A stretch of 64,000 nt of DNA from assembly GCF_937127095.1 (NCBI RefSeq), contig NZ_CAKZLP010000078.1, forward strand, positions 1-64,000, in the 5' to 3' direction. The translations under genes were made by a program, and so were the position numbers. Below, piece by piece: positions 8,042 to 15,803 of the stretch. The notes below the pieces were generated by a model. It was not told the origin of the DNA. It did not search any database and worked only from the letters and a program-made list of their open reading frames with translations. Numbering within the stretch: position 1 is the stretch's first letter; each line of letters begins with the position of its first letter. The DNA comes from an uncultured Amphritea sp. (GTDB lineage: Bacteria > Pseudomonadota > Gammaproteobacteria > Pseudomonadales > Balneatricaceae).

Positions 8042-8166
8042 TAACTTGGTCTGAATGTATGTTTTATCACTATATCCGTTTTATAAACAACGCTATGAAC
8101 GCAGCTGTCAGTACGGAGCGATCAGATTTTCAAAATAATAAAATTAACATCTCAGAGGTAATACTG

Positions 8167-8604
8167 ATGGTCAGACTTGATCTTGAAAGTTCGATAGCGA
8201 TAACTCAGGCGGCATTTGGTAAAAGTCGTGAGCTGAGTGCGTCGCCGTTAACGGTGGCGATTCTGGACAGCGCCGGTAAATTGATCTCACTGCAGCGCCA
8301 GGATGGTTCGAGTATGCTGCGCCCCGACATCGCCATCGGCAAGGCGTGGGGTGCGGTGGCGATGGGTAAATCCTCCCGCGAACTGGGCCGGGATGCGCTG
8401 GAACGGCCCGCGTTTATCGCATCGTTAACCACCCTGGCGCAGGGACATCTGGTGCCGGTGGCGGGCGGTGTGCTGGTGCGTAACAGTGACAATGAAGTGG
8501 TCGGCGCTGTGGGTATCAGTGGGGATCTGTCTGATGTGGATGAGCTGTGTGCGATTACCGGAATTCAGGCCGCAGGACTGATCGCCGATGCCGGTGCTGT
8601 TTAA
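8167..8604 (+). CDS. GlcG/HbpS-family (DUF336) protein
   Basis: The 145-residue protein matches the GlcG/HbpS family: SPLTVAILDSAGKLISL near the N-terminus, RPDIAIGKAWGAVAMG in the middle, and the closing VPVAGGVLVRN...VVGAVGISGD typical of these small alpha/beta proteins. Members accompany glycolate oxidase genes (glcG) or bind haem extracellularly (HbpS); the biochemical role is unclear. The frame is open from 8023, but ATG 8167 is preceded by AGAGGT and begins the conserved domain. A TTGTATACAA site upstream suggests shared control with the purine genes. A strong terminator follows. Confidence 0.75.
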   Translation: MVRLDLESSIAITQAAFGKSRELSASPLTVAILDSAGKLISLQRQDGSSMLRPDIAIGKAWGAVAMGKSSRELGRDALERPAFIASLTTLAQGHLVPVAGGVLVRNSDNEVVGAVGISGDLSDVDELCAITGIQAAGLIADAGAV

Positions 8605-8630
8605 AATGTAATGCTTGAGTGAAACCGACA

Positions 8631-8669
8631 AAGCCTCCGACTAGTCCTCCAAACAGTCGGGGGCTTTTT
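8631..8669 (+). terminator. Intrinsic terminator after the GlcG-like gene
   Basis: AAGCCTCCGACT pairs with AGTCGGGGGCTT (one G-U pair) over a 12-base loop and is followed by TTTTT. It lies between the convergent genes at 8604 and 8675. Confidence 0.8.
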
Positions 8670-8674
8670 GTTAT

Positions 8675-9310
8675 TCAGGCTTTTCTTAACGCATGGGTGA
8701 CCAGCGCCTGTACGCCACAACCCTTCAATATCAGCTGGATAAGCTGCTCTGCGGCGATATCGTAGTCTCGCTGACTCATCTTCTTTTTGCCGGTGACGCG
8801 GGTTATCTGCCAGTCAAAGTCCGCATAGGTCTGGGTTGAGGCCCAGATGGTAAACAGCAGGTGGTGTGGGTCAACCGGATCCATCAGTTCCCGGTCGATC
8901 CAGGACTGAATCTTGTCACTGCTCACCCGGGTCTGCTCCATCATCTGTTCGGCGATATCATCGGGCAGATGAGGCGCGCCGTGCATGATCTCGCTGGCAA
9001 ACACTTTGGAGGCGTGGGGGTGCTGTTGAGACACCCTGATTTTGGCACGGATGTACTGTTCTAACACCGTGGCCGGATCATCATCCTGATAAAAGGGGGT
9101 TGCTGCCTGCAGCAGGGGGTCGATAACGCTTTCAATAACGCTGCGGTAGAGGTTTTTTTTACTTTTAAAATAGTAGTAAACGTTCGCCTTGGGCAAGCCC
9201 GCATGTTCGGCGATATCGATCGTTTTGGTCGCAGCATAACCCTGTGCGGCAAAGATTTCACTGGCCGCCTGAATAATCAGTTCGCGGTTACGCTCGCGTA
9301 TTTTAGCCAT
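8675..9310 (-). CDS. TetR-family regulator, RutR-like
   Basis: The 211-residue protein has a TetR N-terminal helix-turn-helix (about 8-55, with GYAATKTIDIAEHAGLPKAN and YYYFKSKKNLYRSV) and a C-terminal domain that resembles the RutR/YcdC type (QHPHASKVFASEIMHGAPHL, then WASTQTYADFDWQI). RutR in E. coli senses uracil and thymine and controls pyrimidine and purine breakdown. Adjacency to puuD and the rest of the urate pathway makes it a plausible nucleobase-catabolism regulator. A TTAAC-N5-GTTAA inverted repeat lies 30 bases upstream of its start and may be its own operator. Confidence 0.75.
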   Translation of the reverse strand: MAKIRERNRELIIQAASEIFAAQGYAATKTIDIAEHAGLPKANVYYYFKSKKNLYRSVIESVIDPLLQAATPFYQDDDPATVLEQYIRAKIRVSQQHPHASKVFASEIMHGAPHLPDDIAEQMMEQTRVSSDKIQSWIDRELMDPVDPHHLLFTIWASTQTYADFDWQITRVTGKKKMSQRDYDIAAEQLIQLILKGCGVQALVTHALRKA

Positions 9311-9339
9311 TAATTACTGAGTTCCTTTTTCTTATTATT

Positions 9340-9354
9340 TTAACTGTAGGTTAA
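9340..9354. promoter_or_regulatory. TTAAC-N5-GTTAA inverted repeat, possible TetR auto-operator
   Basis: A perfect 5+5 base inverted repeat with a 5-base centre (TGTAG) in the promoter position of the TetR gene. TetR proteins commonly bind palindromes overlapping their own promoter; binding is inferred. Confidence 0.4.
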
Positions 9355-9465
9355 ATTGCGGGGCAATGTTAGCACCCGGAGTAAACCCGGCTCAAGTGCG
9401 TTAGATCATGTAAGTGGATGGTGTCGCTGAAGCGGTGCTGTAAGTTCAGGCTGATGCTGGCTAAA

Positions 9466-9496
9466 ACAAAAAAGCCCCGCAGGGTTTACGGGGCTT
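9466..9496 (-). terminator. Leftward terminator of the puu/all operon
   Basis: AAGCCCCG (9472-9479) pairs with CGGGGCTT (9489-9496); the A-rich run to its left reads as a T-run on the minus strand. It lies 48 bases beyond the puuD stop. Confidence 0.8.
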
Positions 9497-9543
9497 ATTT
9501 GAGAAGCGTTTGTCTCGATCTCTGTTACAGAGGTGACAGACCG

Positions 9544-10719
9544 TTATTTTGTCAGTGCGCCCTGAGCGATCCAGGTGCCCAGCAGATCCCGTTCCTGCTG
9601 GGTCATCTGGGTAATGTTACCCAGAGGCATCGCCTGAGTGGTAATCGCCTGAGCCTGAATTCGGGGAGCCAGAATCTGGATCTGCTCCGGGGTATCCATC
9701 ATCACACCCAGTGGCGCGGCAGTGAACCCAGCGAACGTGGGGGTTGCTGAATGGCACACGGTGCAGCGTTGATCAATGATCTGCTTAACCTGGGTAAAGC
9801 TGACCTGGGTGTCTGACTTTTCAGCGGTTTTCGGTGCGGTGACAAATGCCAGTGCGATCATCCCCAGCGCGGCGGCTGGAATGGTCCAGACAAATTTCTG
9901 GCTTGCGTGACGGGTATTAAAGTAGTGACGTACCAGTACGCTCAGCACTGCAAGCCCTGCCAGAATCGCCCAGTTATACTCAAAGCTGTAAGTGCTGGGG
10001 AAGTGGTTGCTGATCATAATGAACAGCACCGGCAGAGTGAAGTAGTTGTTATGCCGGGAGCGCAGTAAGCCTTTAGCGGGCAGTGCAGGATCGGGTTCAC
10101 GACCGGCTTCAATCGCACCGACCAGATCGCTCTGTGCGGGCATGATGATAAAGAACACGTTGCCCACCATGATGGTGCCGATAATCGCACCAATATGGAT
10201 GAACGCCGCACGACCACTGAACACCAGTGTGAACGCCCAGGCGGCAGCAACCAGCAGGACAAACAGGACCAGACCCAGCAGTGCGGGTTTTTTCCCTAGT
10301 GGTGAATCACACAGGGTGGTATAGATAAACCAGCCCGCTACCAGACTTGCCACGCTGATGCCGATGGCCGCCGCTGAACTCAGATCACTGCCCGGGGCCA
10401 CCAGATAGAGTTGGGCGTTGAGGTAATACACCACCGCCAGCAGGGTAAAGCCGGAGAGAAAAGTGGCATAGGCTTCCCACTTAAACCAGTGCAGTTCTTC
10501 CGGCATTTCAGGCGGTGCCAGTTTATATTTTGTCAGGTGGTAGATACCACCCCCATGGATCGCCCACAGGTCACCGGATAATCCTTCCTTAGGATTGCGG
10601 CGGTCCAGATGGTTTTCCAGCCAGATAAAATAGAAGGATGCGCCGATCCAGGCGATTCCGGTAATCATATGCACCCAACGTACGGCCAGGTTTAACCATT
10701 CAGTGATATGGGGATCCAT
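9544..10719 (-). CDS. puuD: Membrane urate hydroxylase with cytochrome c domain (PuuD)
   Basis: At 391 residues this is the membrane-bound urate oxidase. It has an N-terminal block of about eight to nine hydrophobic helices (residues about 10-290; VHMITGIAWIGASFYFIWLENHLD is the family start) and a C-terminal periplasmic cytochrome c domain with the haem motif CTVCH near residue 318. It converts urate to 5-hydroxyisourate and passes electrons to the respiratory chain rather than to oxygen directly as soluble uricase does. It is last in the leftward set puuE-uraD-alc-allA-puuD, 104 bases after allA, and is followed by a terminator. Confidence 0.9.
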   Translation of the reverse strand: MDPHITEWLNLAVRWVHMITGIAWIGASFYFIWLENHLDRRNPKEGLSGDLWAIHGGGIYHLTKYKLAPPEMPEELHWFKWEAYATFLSGFTLLAVVYYLNAQLYLVAPGSDLSSAAAIGISVASLVAGWFIYTTLCDSPLGKKPALLGLVLFVLLVAAAWAFTLVFSGRAAFIHIGAIIGTIMVGNVFFIIMPAQSDLVGAIEAGREPDPALPAKGLLRSRHNNYFTLPVLFIMISNHFPSTYSFEYNWAILAGLAVLSVLVRHYFNTRHASQKFVWTIPAAALGMIALAFVTAPKTAEKSDTQVSFTQVKQIIDQRCTVCHSATPTFAGFTAAPLGVMMDTPEQIQILAPRIQAQAITTQAMPLGNITQMTQQERDLLGTWIAQGALTK

Positions 10720-10823
10720 GGTTTACTCCTCATATAGTGACGCTCATAGCTTTCGCTAAAGGCCAACGATGTTAATGTTCTGTTGTGCTTCGGTTGTGAC
10801 TGCCTGCTTATCAGTGATCTGAC

Positions 10824-11342
10824 TCAAGCACTATTCTTAAGCACTATCTCGGTTGCTTCAGCAAAGTAATATTCATCACAGTTGTTGCCTTCACCCTCGC
10901 GGTCGACCACCAAAAAGTCATCTTCCGCTTCGCAACTTAACACCGGGTGATGCCAGACGCCGGGGTGGTAATTAATCCCCTGGCTGCCATCGGTGATAAA
11001 GGCGCGGATCTTATCCGTTTGCGGACTCTCGTCGGGTTCAGCGACGATAATCAGAAACGGGTGCTGCTTTAGGGGAATAAACGCCTGACTGCCAAACGGA
11101 TGCCGCTCCAGCAGTTTAACCCGCAACGGCATCTCCAGACCCTGTGCCCGGAAGATACTGATAATGCCGCGATCTCCCGCTTTACCCAGCATCACCTCGG
11201 CTAAACGGTGAAAGCGCTGGGTCGAACCGTTATTGATCATGAAAAAATCACGATCCCGGGTCTCAATCACCGTCCCATAGGGGGCAAACGCGGCTGCAGT
11301 CAGTGGTTCCGGTGTGAGTATCAGCCTAGTTTGTTCAGTCAT
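10824..11342 (-). CDS. allA: Ureidoglycolate lyase
   Basis: The 172-residue protein is a full-length ureidoglycolate lyase (cupin fold): LTPEPLTAAAFAPYGTVIE start, ISIFRAQ, LERHPFGSQAFIPL, and the metal-site region GINYHPGVWHHPVL. It splits S-ureidoglycolate into glyoxylate and urea, the last step of this purine route. The glyoxylate is the direct substrate of the bhc enzymes about 5 kb to the left. It lies between alc and puuD on the same strand; the 59-base gap to alc is filled by short tandem repeats. Confidence 0.92.
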   Translation of the reverse strand: MTEQTRLILTPEPLTAAAFAPYGTVIETRDRDFFMINNGSTQRFHRLAEVMLGKAGDRGIISIFRAQGLEMPLRVKLLERHPFGSQAFIPLKQHPFLIIVAEPDESPQTDKIRAFITDGSQGINYHPGVWHHPVLSCEAEDDFLVVDREGEGNNCDEYYFAEATEIVLKNSA

Positions 11343-11349
11343 TTAAAAC

Positions 11350-11412
11350 ACCTTAGTTCTGAGTTCTGAGTTCTGAGTTCGTAGCTCTTAGTCCGTAGCT
11401 CTTAGTCCGTAA
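11350..11412. repeat. Short tandem repeats between allA and alc
   Basis: Three TTCTGAG units are followed by two copies of TAGCTCTTAGTCCG. The last copy runs over the alc stop codon. This looks like slippage-generated tandem repetition within the operon; no function is evident. Confidence 0.6.
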
Positions 11413-12388
11413 TGCGGCCAAACAGTCGCAGCCGGCTGACGCCACCATCCGGGAAGATATTCAGCCGGATATGGCTGATCGGTCCCAGCGCCTTAATCTG
11501 TTCACTGAATTCATGTTCCTGGTGCATCTCAAGTTTTTGCGACGGCAGTAACTCTTTCCAGAACAGGCTCTGAGTTTCGATCTGTTCATCCGTACCGCCT
11601 TTAACAAAAGCGGCCTGAATGGAGCAGCTGTCCGGGTAGTTACCCTTAAAGTGCAGGGTATCCACCACGATACGGCTGATCTCGCCCGGATGTCCCAGGG
11701 CGACAATCACCCAGTCATTGCCCGGGGTGCGGCGACGGGCGGTTTCCCAGCCATCGCCCATATTGATCGCGCGTCCTGGGTTTAGAATATTATTCTTTTT
11801 ACCAAAATGCTCGTCACTACAGGCCAGCGCCCGGCCACCGTTGAGGGAAGATGCCAGATCGATCTCCCGGTCGCTGCTGATATCAGACCAGTTCAGATAA
11901 GGGGTGCCATAAACACGTAAACGGGCAACACCGCCATCCGGGAAGATATTGAAACGGATGTGGGTCCAGGGCTGATCACTGTTAATGGCGTGCAGATGCT
12001 GGCTGTTTCCGTTGAGGCTGACAGCGCCCAGCAGTTCGGTCCACTCAGCATCATCCGCCGGATCACCGTTTTCACAGAAACAGGCTTCCAGTGATGCGGA
12101 AGGCGGGTAGTTGCCAGTGAAAAACGAGGTATCAATATCAACCCCTTTAATCACGCCAGGCACACCCAGACGGATGATCGTGTAGTCATAGCCTTCAAAG
12201 CGCTTACGGCGGGATTCCCAGCCATCCATCCACTTACCATTGTCGTCAAAAACACCCTCTTTCCAGACCGGTGCTTCCGGTTGCAGCATACGGTCGACGG
12301 CGGCAAACCAGTCGTCGGTTACAAAGATCGCTTTACTGCCCAGACGGGCGTCTGCCAGGTTAATGTACTTCTCAAATGTTGTTGTCAT
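11402..12388 (-). CDS. alc: Allantoicase
   Basis: A 328-residue allantoicase built of two homologous jelly-roll domains (about 15-165 and 180-325). Both contain the repeated DGWESRRKR/DGWETARRR motif, the FFTGNYP/HFKGNYP motif and a closing IRFNIFPDGGVARLRVYG/IRLNIFPDGGVSRLRLFG block. It hydrolyses allantoate to ureidoglycolate and urea. Because it uses allantoicase with AllA, this organism releases purine nitrogen as urea rather than ammonia at these steps. It lies 26 bases after uraD. Confidence 0.93.
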   Translation of the reverse strand: MTTTFEKYINLADARLGSKAIFVTDDWFAAVDRMLQPEAPVWKEGVFDDNGKWMDGWESRRKRFEGYDYTIIRLGVPGVIKGVDIDTSFFTGNYPPSASLEACFCENGDPADDAEWTELLGAVSLNGNSQHLHAINSDQPWTHIRFNIFPDGGVARLRVYGTPYLNWSDISSDREIDLASSLNGGRALACSDEHFGKKNNILNPGRAINMGDGWETARRRTPGNDWVIVALGHPGEISRIVVDTLHFKGNYPDSCSIQAAFVKGGTDEQIETQSLFWKELLPSQKLEMHQEHEFSEQIKALGPISHIRLNIFPDGGVSRLRLFGRITD

Positions 12389-12414
12389 TATTTTACTCGT
12401 CTAGCTTAAATAGG

Positions 12415-12936
12415 TTACATAGCTTCCAGTCGGAACTGCGCTATTTTGTTGATTTCCTGCAATGCCCGGCTGAACTCTTGCTCGGGATTGTTATGGATGC
12501 GCTCCTCAAAGGAGGCCAGAATCTGGTGCCGGTTACTGCCCTTGACCGCCATAATGAACGGAAAGCCAAATTTTGCTTTATACGCATCATTCAGTTGAGT
12601 AAAACGGGCGAACTCTTCGGCGGTGCACTCACTGATGCCCGCTCCGGCCTGTTCTGAGGTTGAAGATTCAGTCAGCTCACCCGCAACAGCGGCTTTTCCG
12701 GCAAGGTCCGGGTGAGCATTAATCAGATCCAGCTGAGATTGTTGATCAGACTCAAGCAAGATCTTTGCCATGCGTCCATGCAGGGCCTCTATCTGGTCGA
12801 AATGTTCATCTATTCCCAGATCGTATGCCTGTTCAGCCACCCAGGCAGAGTGCTCATAGATGTCAGCAAATGTGACGATAAAGGCTTCGCGACTCATCTG
12901 GCTCGGGGTGCAGCTTTGAAACTGAGCGTTACTCAT
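12415..12936 (-). CDS. uraD: OHCU decarboxylase
   Basis: The 173-residue all-helical protein has the OHCU decarboxylase signatures: MSREAFIVTFADIYEHSAWVAE, INAHPDLAGK with the catalytic-site histidine, and the substrate loop KFGFPFIMAVKG. It converts 2-oxo-4-hydroxy-4-carboxy-5-ureidoimidazoline to S-allantoin. Its start overlaps the puuE stop by four bases, indicating translational coupling. Confidence 0.93.
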   Translation of the reverse strand: MSNAQFQSCTPSQMSREAFIVTFADIYEHSAWVAEQAYDLGIDEHFDQIEALHGRMAKILLESDQQSQLDLINAHPDLAGKAAVAGELTESSTSEQAGAGISECTAEEFARFTQLNDAYKAKFGFPFIMAVKGSNRHQILASFEERIHNNPEQEFSRALQEINKIAQFRLEAM

Positions 12937-13856
12937 GATGCGGTCTCCGGGTTAAATGGGTGCTCGGTGTGCCAGTGTTTGGCAATATCGATCCGGCGAC
13001 TGAACCAGACCTGTTCGTGGCTCTGGGCATATTGAATAAACCGTTCCAGTGCGGCGATCCGCGCGGGACGTCCAATCAGGCGGCAATGCAGACCGATAGA
13101 GAGCATTTTTGGTGCGTCGGCCCCCTCTGCGTACAGGGTATCGAAACTGTCTTTCAGATATTGGTAAAACTGTTCGCCACTGTTGAAACCCTGTTGCGTG
13201 GCAAAACGCATATCGTTGGTGTCCAGGGTATAGGGGATCACCAGATGGCCTTTACCCTGATTGTTAACCCAGTAGGGCAGGTCATCATCATAGGTATCGG
13301 AGTCATACATAAAGCCGCCTTCCTCCATCACCAGCTTACGGGTGTTGGGGCTGGTGCGACCGGTGTACCAGCCCAGTGGACGCTGACCGGTGACCCTGGT
13401 GATCACATCGATGGCACGCATCATATGCTCACGCTCTTCGGCCTCATCAAAATACTGATAGTCGATCCAGCGATAACCGTGGCTGCAGATCTCATGACCC
13501 GCTTCAACCATCGCTTTAGCCACCTCCGGGTGTCGTTCAATCGCCATCGCCACGGCAAAAATAGTCAGGGGGATATCATATTTACTAAACAGTTTCAGCA
13601 CGCGCCAGACACCGGCACGGCTGCCGTATTCATAGCAGGACTCCATGCTCATATGACGCACGCCGGGCAGTGGCTGTGCCCCCGGCATCTCCGACAGAAA
13701 CGCTTCGGACTCGCTGTCACCATGTAAAATGCAGCGTTCGCCACCCTCTTCATAGTTAAGAACAAATGATATAGCGATACGGGCCTGTCCGGGCCAGTGC
13801 GGATGCGGCGGGTTGCAGCCATATCCGATCAGATCACGAGGATAGTCATTGTTCAC
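12933..13856 (-). CDS. puuE: Allantoinase, PuuE polysaccharide-deacetylase type
   Basis: A 307-residue cofactor-independent allantoinase of the NodB/polysaccharide deacetylase superfamily: NNDYPRDLIGYG start, ISFVLNYEEGGE, the HGYRWIDYQ metal-like motif, and GWYTGRTSPNTR. It opens allantoin to allantoate. The frame is open to an upstream ATG at 13955, but GTG 13856 has AAGGAG seven bases upstream and begins exactly where the family does. It is the first gene of the leftward purine operon, divergent from uraH, with TTGTATACAA-type sites between them. Confidence 0.92.
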   Translation of the reverse strand: MNNDYPRDLIGYGCNPPHPHWPGQARIAISFVLNYEEGGERCILHGDSESEAFLSEMPGAQPLPGVRHMSMESCYEYGSRAGVWRVLKLFSKYDIPLTIFAVAMAIERHPEVAKAMVEAGHEICSHGYRWIDYQYFDEAEEREHMMRAIDVITRVTGQRPLGWYTGRTSPNTRKLVMEEGGFMYDSDTYDDDLPYWVNNQGKGHLVIPYTLDTNDMRFATQQGFNSGEQFYQYLKDSFDTLYAEGADAPKMLSIGLHCRLIGRPARIAALERFIQYAQSHEQVWFSRRIDIAKHWHTEHPFNPETAS

Positions 13857-13944
13857 GGGGGCACTCCTTAACGATACTGTAAACGTGTATTGGATTAGAC
13901 TGTCTTGGATAAGATAATGAATCAATCCAAACCGGTATGCAATC

Positions 13945-13956
13945 ATTGTATACAAT
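13945..13956. promoter_or_regulatory. ATTGTATACAAT palindrome, purine promoter operator
   Basis: A perfect 12-base palindrome 89 bases before the puuE start, identical in its inner ten bases to the site at 8032-8041. It lies in the 363-base divergent puuE/uraH region, which otherwise contains only AT-rich promoter-like sequence. Confidence 0.55.
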
Positions 13957-14095
13957 AAAATTTACAGATAACAAGTTGAAAGCGGCAATTAATTCCCGCG
14001 TTTCAGTATTAAATGGTGACTAAAGGTCACAGTATCCCTTAAGGATCAAAGGGTTCAGGCTTTGATTTCATTATGTGATAATGTCATAGAAATAA

Positions 14096-14103
14096 TGTAT
14101 ACA
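14096..14103. promoter_or_regulatory. Second GTATAC-centred site near uraH
   Basis: TGTATACA, embedded in AATAATGTATACAATTATT, lies 117 bases before the uraH start. Its outer bases are less symmetrical than in the site at 13945. With that site it could let one regulator control both divergent purine transcripts. Confidence 0.45.
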
Positions 14104-14219
14104 ATTATTCTAAAAATTGTCTTTAATTGTTGTTTTGGCTGTTTTATAGTGTACTCATCTGCAGATCAGTTTAGCCTGATCCGTTAACCGGTAAATAGAA
14201 CACAGAGGATGAATGACTC

Positions 14220-14573
14220 ATGGGTTATCTGACAACACATGTGCTGGACTCAGCTCACGGCTGTCCCGGCAGTGAAATACCCGTCGCGCTCTACCGTATC
14301 AGCGACACCCGCCGCGAACTGCTACACACCACCCTGACCAACGACGATGGCCGCTGCGACCAGCCGGTGCTGGCAGGTGACGATTTCAAAGCGGGCGTCT
14401 ACGAACTGGTTTTCAGTGTCGGCAGCTATTACCGTCAAAAGGGCGTTGAACTGCCTGAGCCTGCTTTTCTCGATGATGTGGTGCTGCGCTTCGGGATCGC
14501 CGATGAAACTGAGCACTACCATGTGCCGCTGTTGATCTCGCCTTACAGCTATTCGACGTATCGCGGGTCTTAA
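14220..14573 (+). CDS. uraH: 5-hydroxyisourate hydrolase
   Basis: The 117-residue transthyretin-like protein begins GYLTTHVLDSAHGCPG with the N-terminal active-site histidine, and ends in the diagnostic YRGS tetrapeptide. It hydrolyses 5-hydroxyisourate to OHCU, between the PuuD and UraD steps. It is transcribed away from the puuE operon. An AGAGGA ribosome site precedes the ATG. Confidence 0.93.
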   Translation: MGYLTTHVLDSAHGCPGSEIPVALYRISDTRRELLHTTLTNDDGRCDQPVLAGDDFKAGVYELVFSVGSYYRQKGVELPEPAFLDDVVLRFGIADETEHYHVPLLISPYSYSTYRGS

Positions 14574-14576
14574 CGG

Positions 14577-14632
14577 CAGTCGCTAGACGTCGCTTCGCGG
14601 ATAATAACTTCAGTCGCTAGACGTCGCTTCGC
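14577..14632. repeat. Exact 22-base direct repeat after uraH
   Basis: Two identical 22-base copies, 14577-14598 and 14611-14632, start CAGTCGCTAGACG and contain CGTCGCTTCGC. They resemble the units beside bhcR at 302-356. They start three bases after the uraH stop codon. Confidence 0.65.
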
Positions 14633-14692
14633 TCCTTGCTAGTTGTTAGAAAAAGCGTTTTAAGAGCCGTAGTTCGTGGCTTGTTGCTGGAC

Positions 14693-14740
14693 TTGTGGGA
14701 GCGACGCTAGCATGCCCTCTGGGTACCTCGTCGCGATTGG
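14693..14740. repeat. REP-like element, inverted copy at 24932
   Basis: Bases 14698-14729 match the reverse complement of 24932-24963 in 30 of 32 positions; the shared core includes GCGACGCTAGCATGCC. The unit follows TTGTGGGAG, the typical REP head, and continues with TCGTCGCGATTGG. Confidence 0.65.
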
Positions 14741-14846
14741 AATTACTGCCGCACTTATTTGGGGGACTCGCCCTCACGACTGTTTCTTGATCAGACCTAT
14801 CTACAGGGGCTGGCAATGGTATCTGTTCTATTGATTCGTGAACGTC

Positions 14847-15131
14847 ATGCAAGAGACGTTTTCGAAGGATGTCACTCCTCTATCAAAGTTGAAGATTAAC
14901 TCCGGAAAAAAATCGTTGGCCGAGCCCAGGGTAGGTATCGTCCAATCCTGCTTGCCAGCCGTTGACGTGGTATAGCTGTTGTTCAGGGGCTTGAAGATTA
15001 TGAGAGAACCGCTGAGTAACTGAGGTTTATAAAGGCTGTGGCGCAAGGACTCATGGTTGATCGTGAGGGCAATACCGTATCTTTGGCGGACGCTAAAAAA
15101 ACACTGAGCATCAAGAAAAGGAATTACGCAT
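14847..15131 (+). pseudogene. Decayed Phd/YefM-type antitoxin
   Basis: From ATG 14847 the frame reads MQETFSKDVTPLSKLKIN, the start of Phd-family antitoxins (ETFTKDVTPLTEFR...). It then hits TAG and further stops. After a frameshift, bases about 15020-15131 read AVAQGLMVDREGNTVSLADA, the family's C-terminal pattern. Both ends are recognisable, the middle is not, and no intact antitoxin can be made. It sits directly before a toxin relic in the usual antitoxin-toxin order. Confidence 0.6.
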
Positions 15132-15369
15132 CGCACATTCTTCCCTTGAGGATTTGCAGGCAGTTCAGTCATACTACATCGAGCAAGATGTACCACATAT
15201 TGGTGATGAGTAGGTGACGGCTATTCTGGAGCATTCGCGAATGCTGAAGCATCACCTGGAAGCTGGCCGGGTTGTTCCTGAATTCAATCCTGATCATATT
15301 CGTGAGTTGATTTACTCGCCTTTTCGCAGCGGCTGTATCACCGCTGATGGTATGTGTTTTCAAATATAA
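15121..15369 (+). pseudogene. Decayed ParE/RelE-family toxin
   Basis: The frame from 15121 reads ELRIAHSSLEDLQAVQSYY, then IEQDVPHIGDE, then an in-frame TAG at 15211, then VTAILEHSRMLKHH, EAGRVVPEFN and HIRELIYSPFR. These are the successive blocks of ParE plasmid-stabilisation toxins. The last blocks (normally IVYRI...) are degraded to SGCITADGMCFQI. No start codon remains. It is a dead toxin gene, partner of the relic at 14847. Confidence 0.65.
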
Positions 15370-15803
15370 AAGAGGATTTTGTCATCAACGAGAAACATAA
15401 TTCTAACGCCACTCGCCGAAATCCCTGGGTTTTTATTGGTGTCATCCTATTCATATTGATACTTCTTGGGGTTGCAGTAACGTCGATACCTAAAGGTTTT
15501 AAGATGACCCATGAGCAAATAGGTACCGGCTTGCCGGCTCTGGTGTTTGTCTATGATCCAAATCTTGCAGTTAGCATAAGTCAGACTGAGCAAATGAATA
15601 AAGCTCGTGATCAGCTTAGTGACCAAGCTTTCTTTCTCATCGCCAAAATTAACACCCCAGAGGGAGAACAGCTTATCGCTGAACACCTAGCCAGCCCTGC
15701 GGAGCTTTTGCTCTTTGATGCATCAGGGAAGCTGATTAAAAGGGAGTTTGCTTTGATAAATTCTAGCGAACTAATCCAGTGGATCAGGGTAGGTGAGCCT
15801 TAA
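15354..15803 (+). CDS. Membrane-anchored small protein, thioredoxin-like fold suspected
   Basis: A 149-residue frame with a GTG start overlapping the toxin relic. It has a basic N-terminus, one hydrophobic helix (about 25-46, FIGVILFILILLGVAVTSI) and a periplasmic domain. LPALVFVYDPNL and ELLLFDASGKLIKREF look like thioredoxin-fold strands, but there is no CXXC pair. I do not recognise the family. The start is uncertain: AGAGGA at about 15371 points to translation from a rare codon just downstream. It may be an isolated accessory gene. Confidence 0.55.
   Translation: MFSNIKEDFVINEKHNSNATRRNPWVFIGVILFILILLGVAVTSIPKGFKMTHEQIGTGLPALVFVYDPNLAVSISQTEQMNKARDQLSDQAFFLIAKINTPEGEQLIAEHLASPAELLLFDASGKLIKREFALINSSELIQWIRVGEP

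Noticed and set aside
12960..13727. Plus-strand 255-codon frame inside puuE
   Set aside because: Antisense shadow of puuE; low-complexity composition and no recognisable domain.
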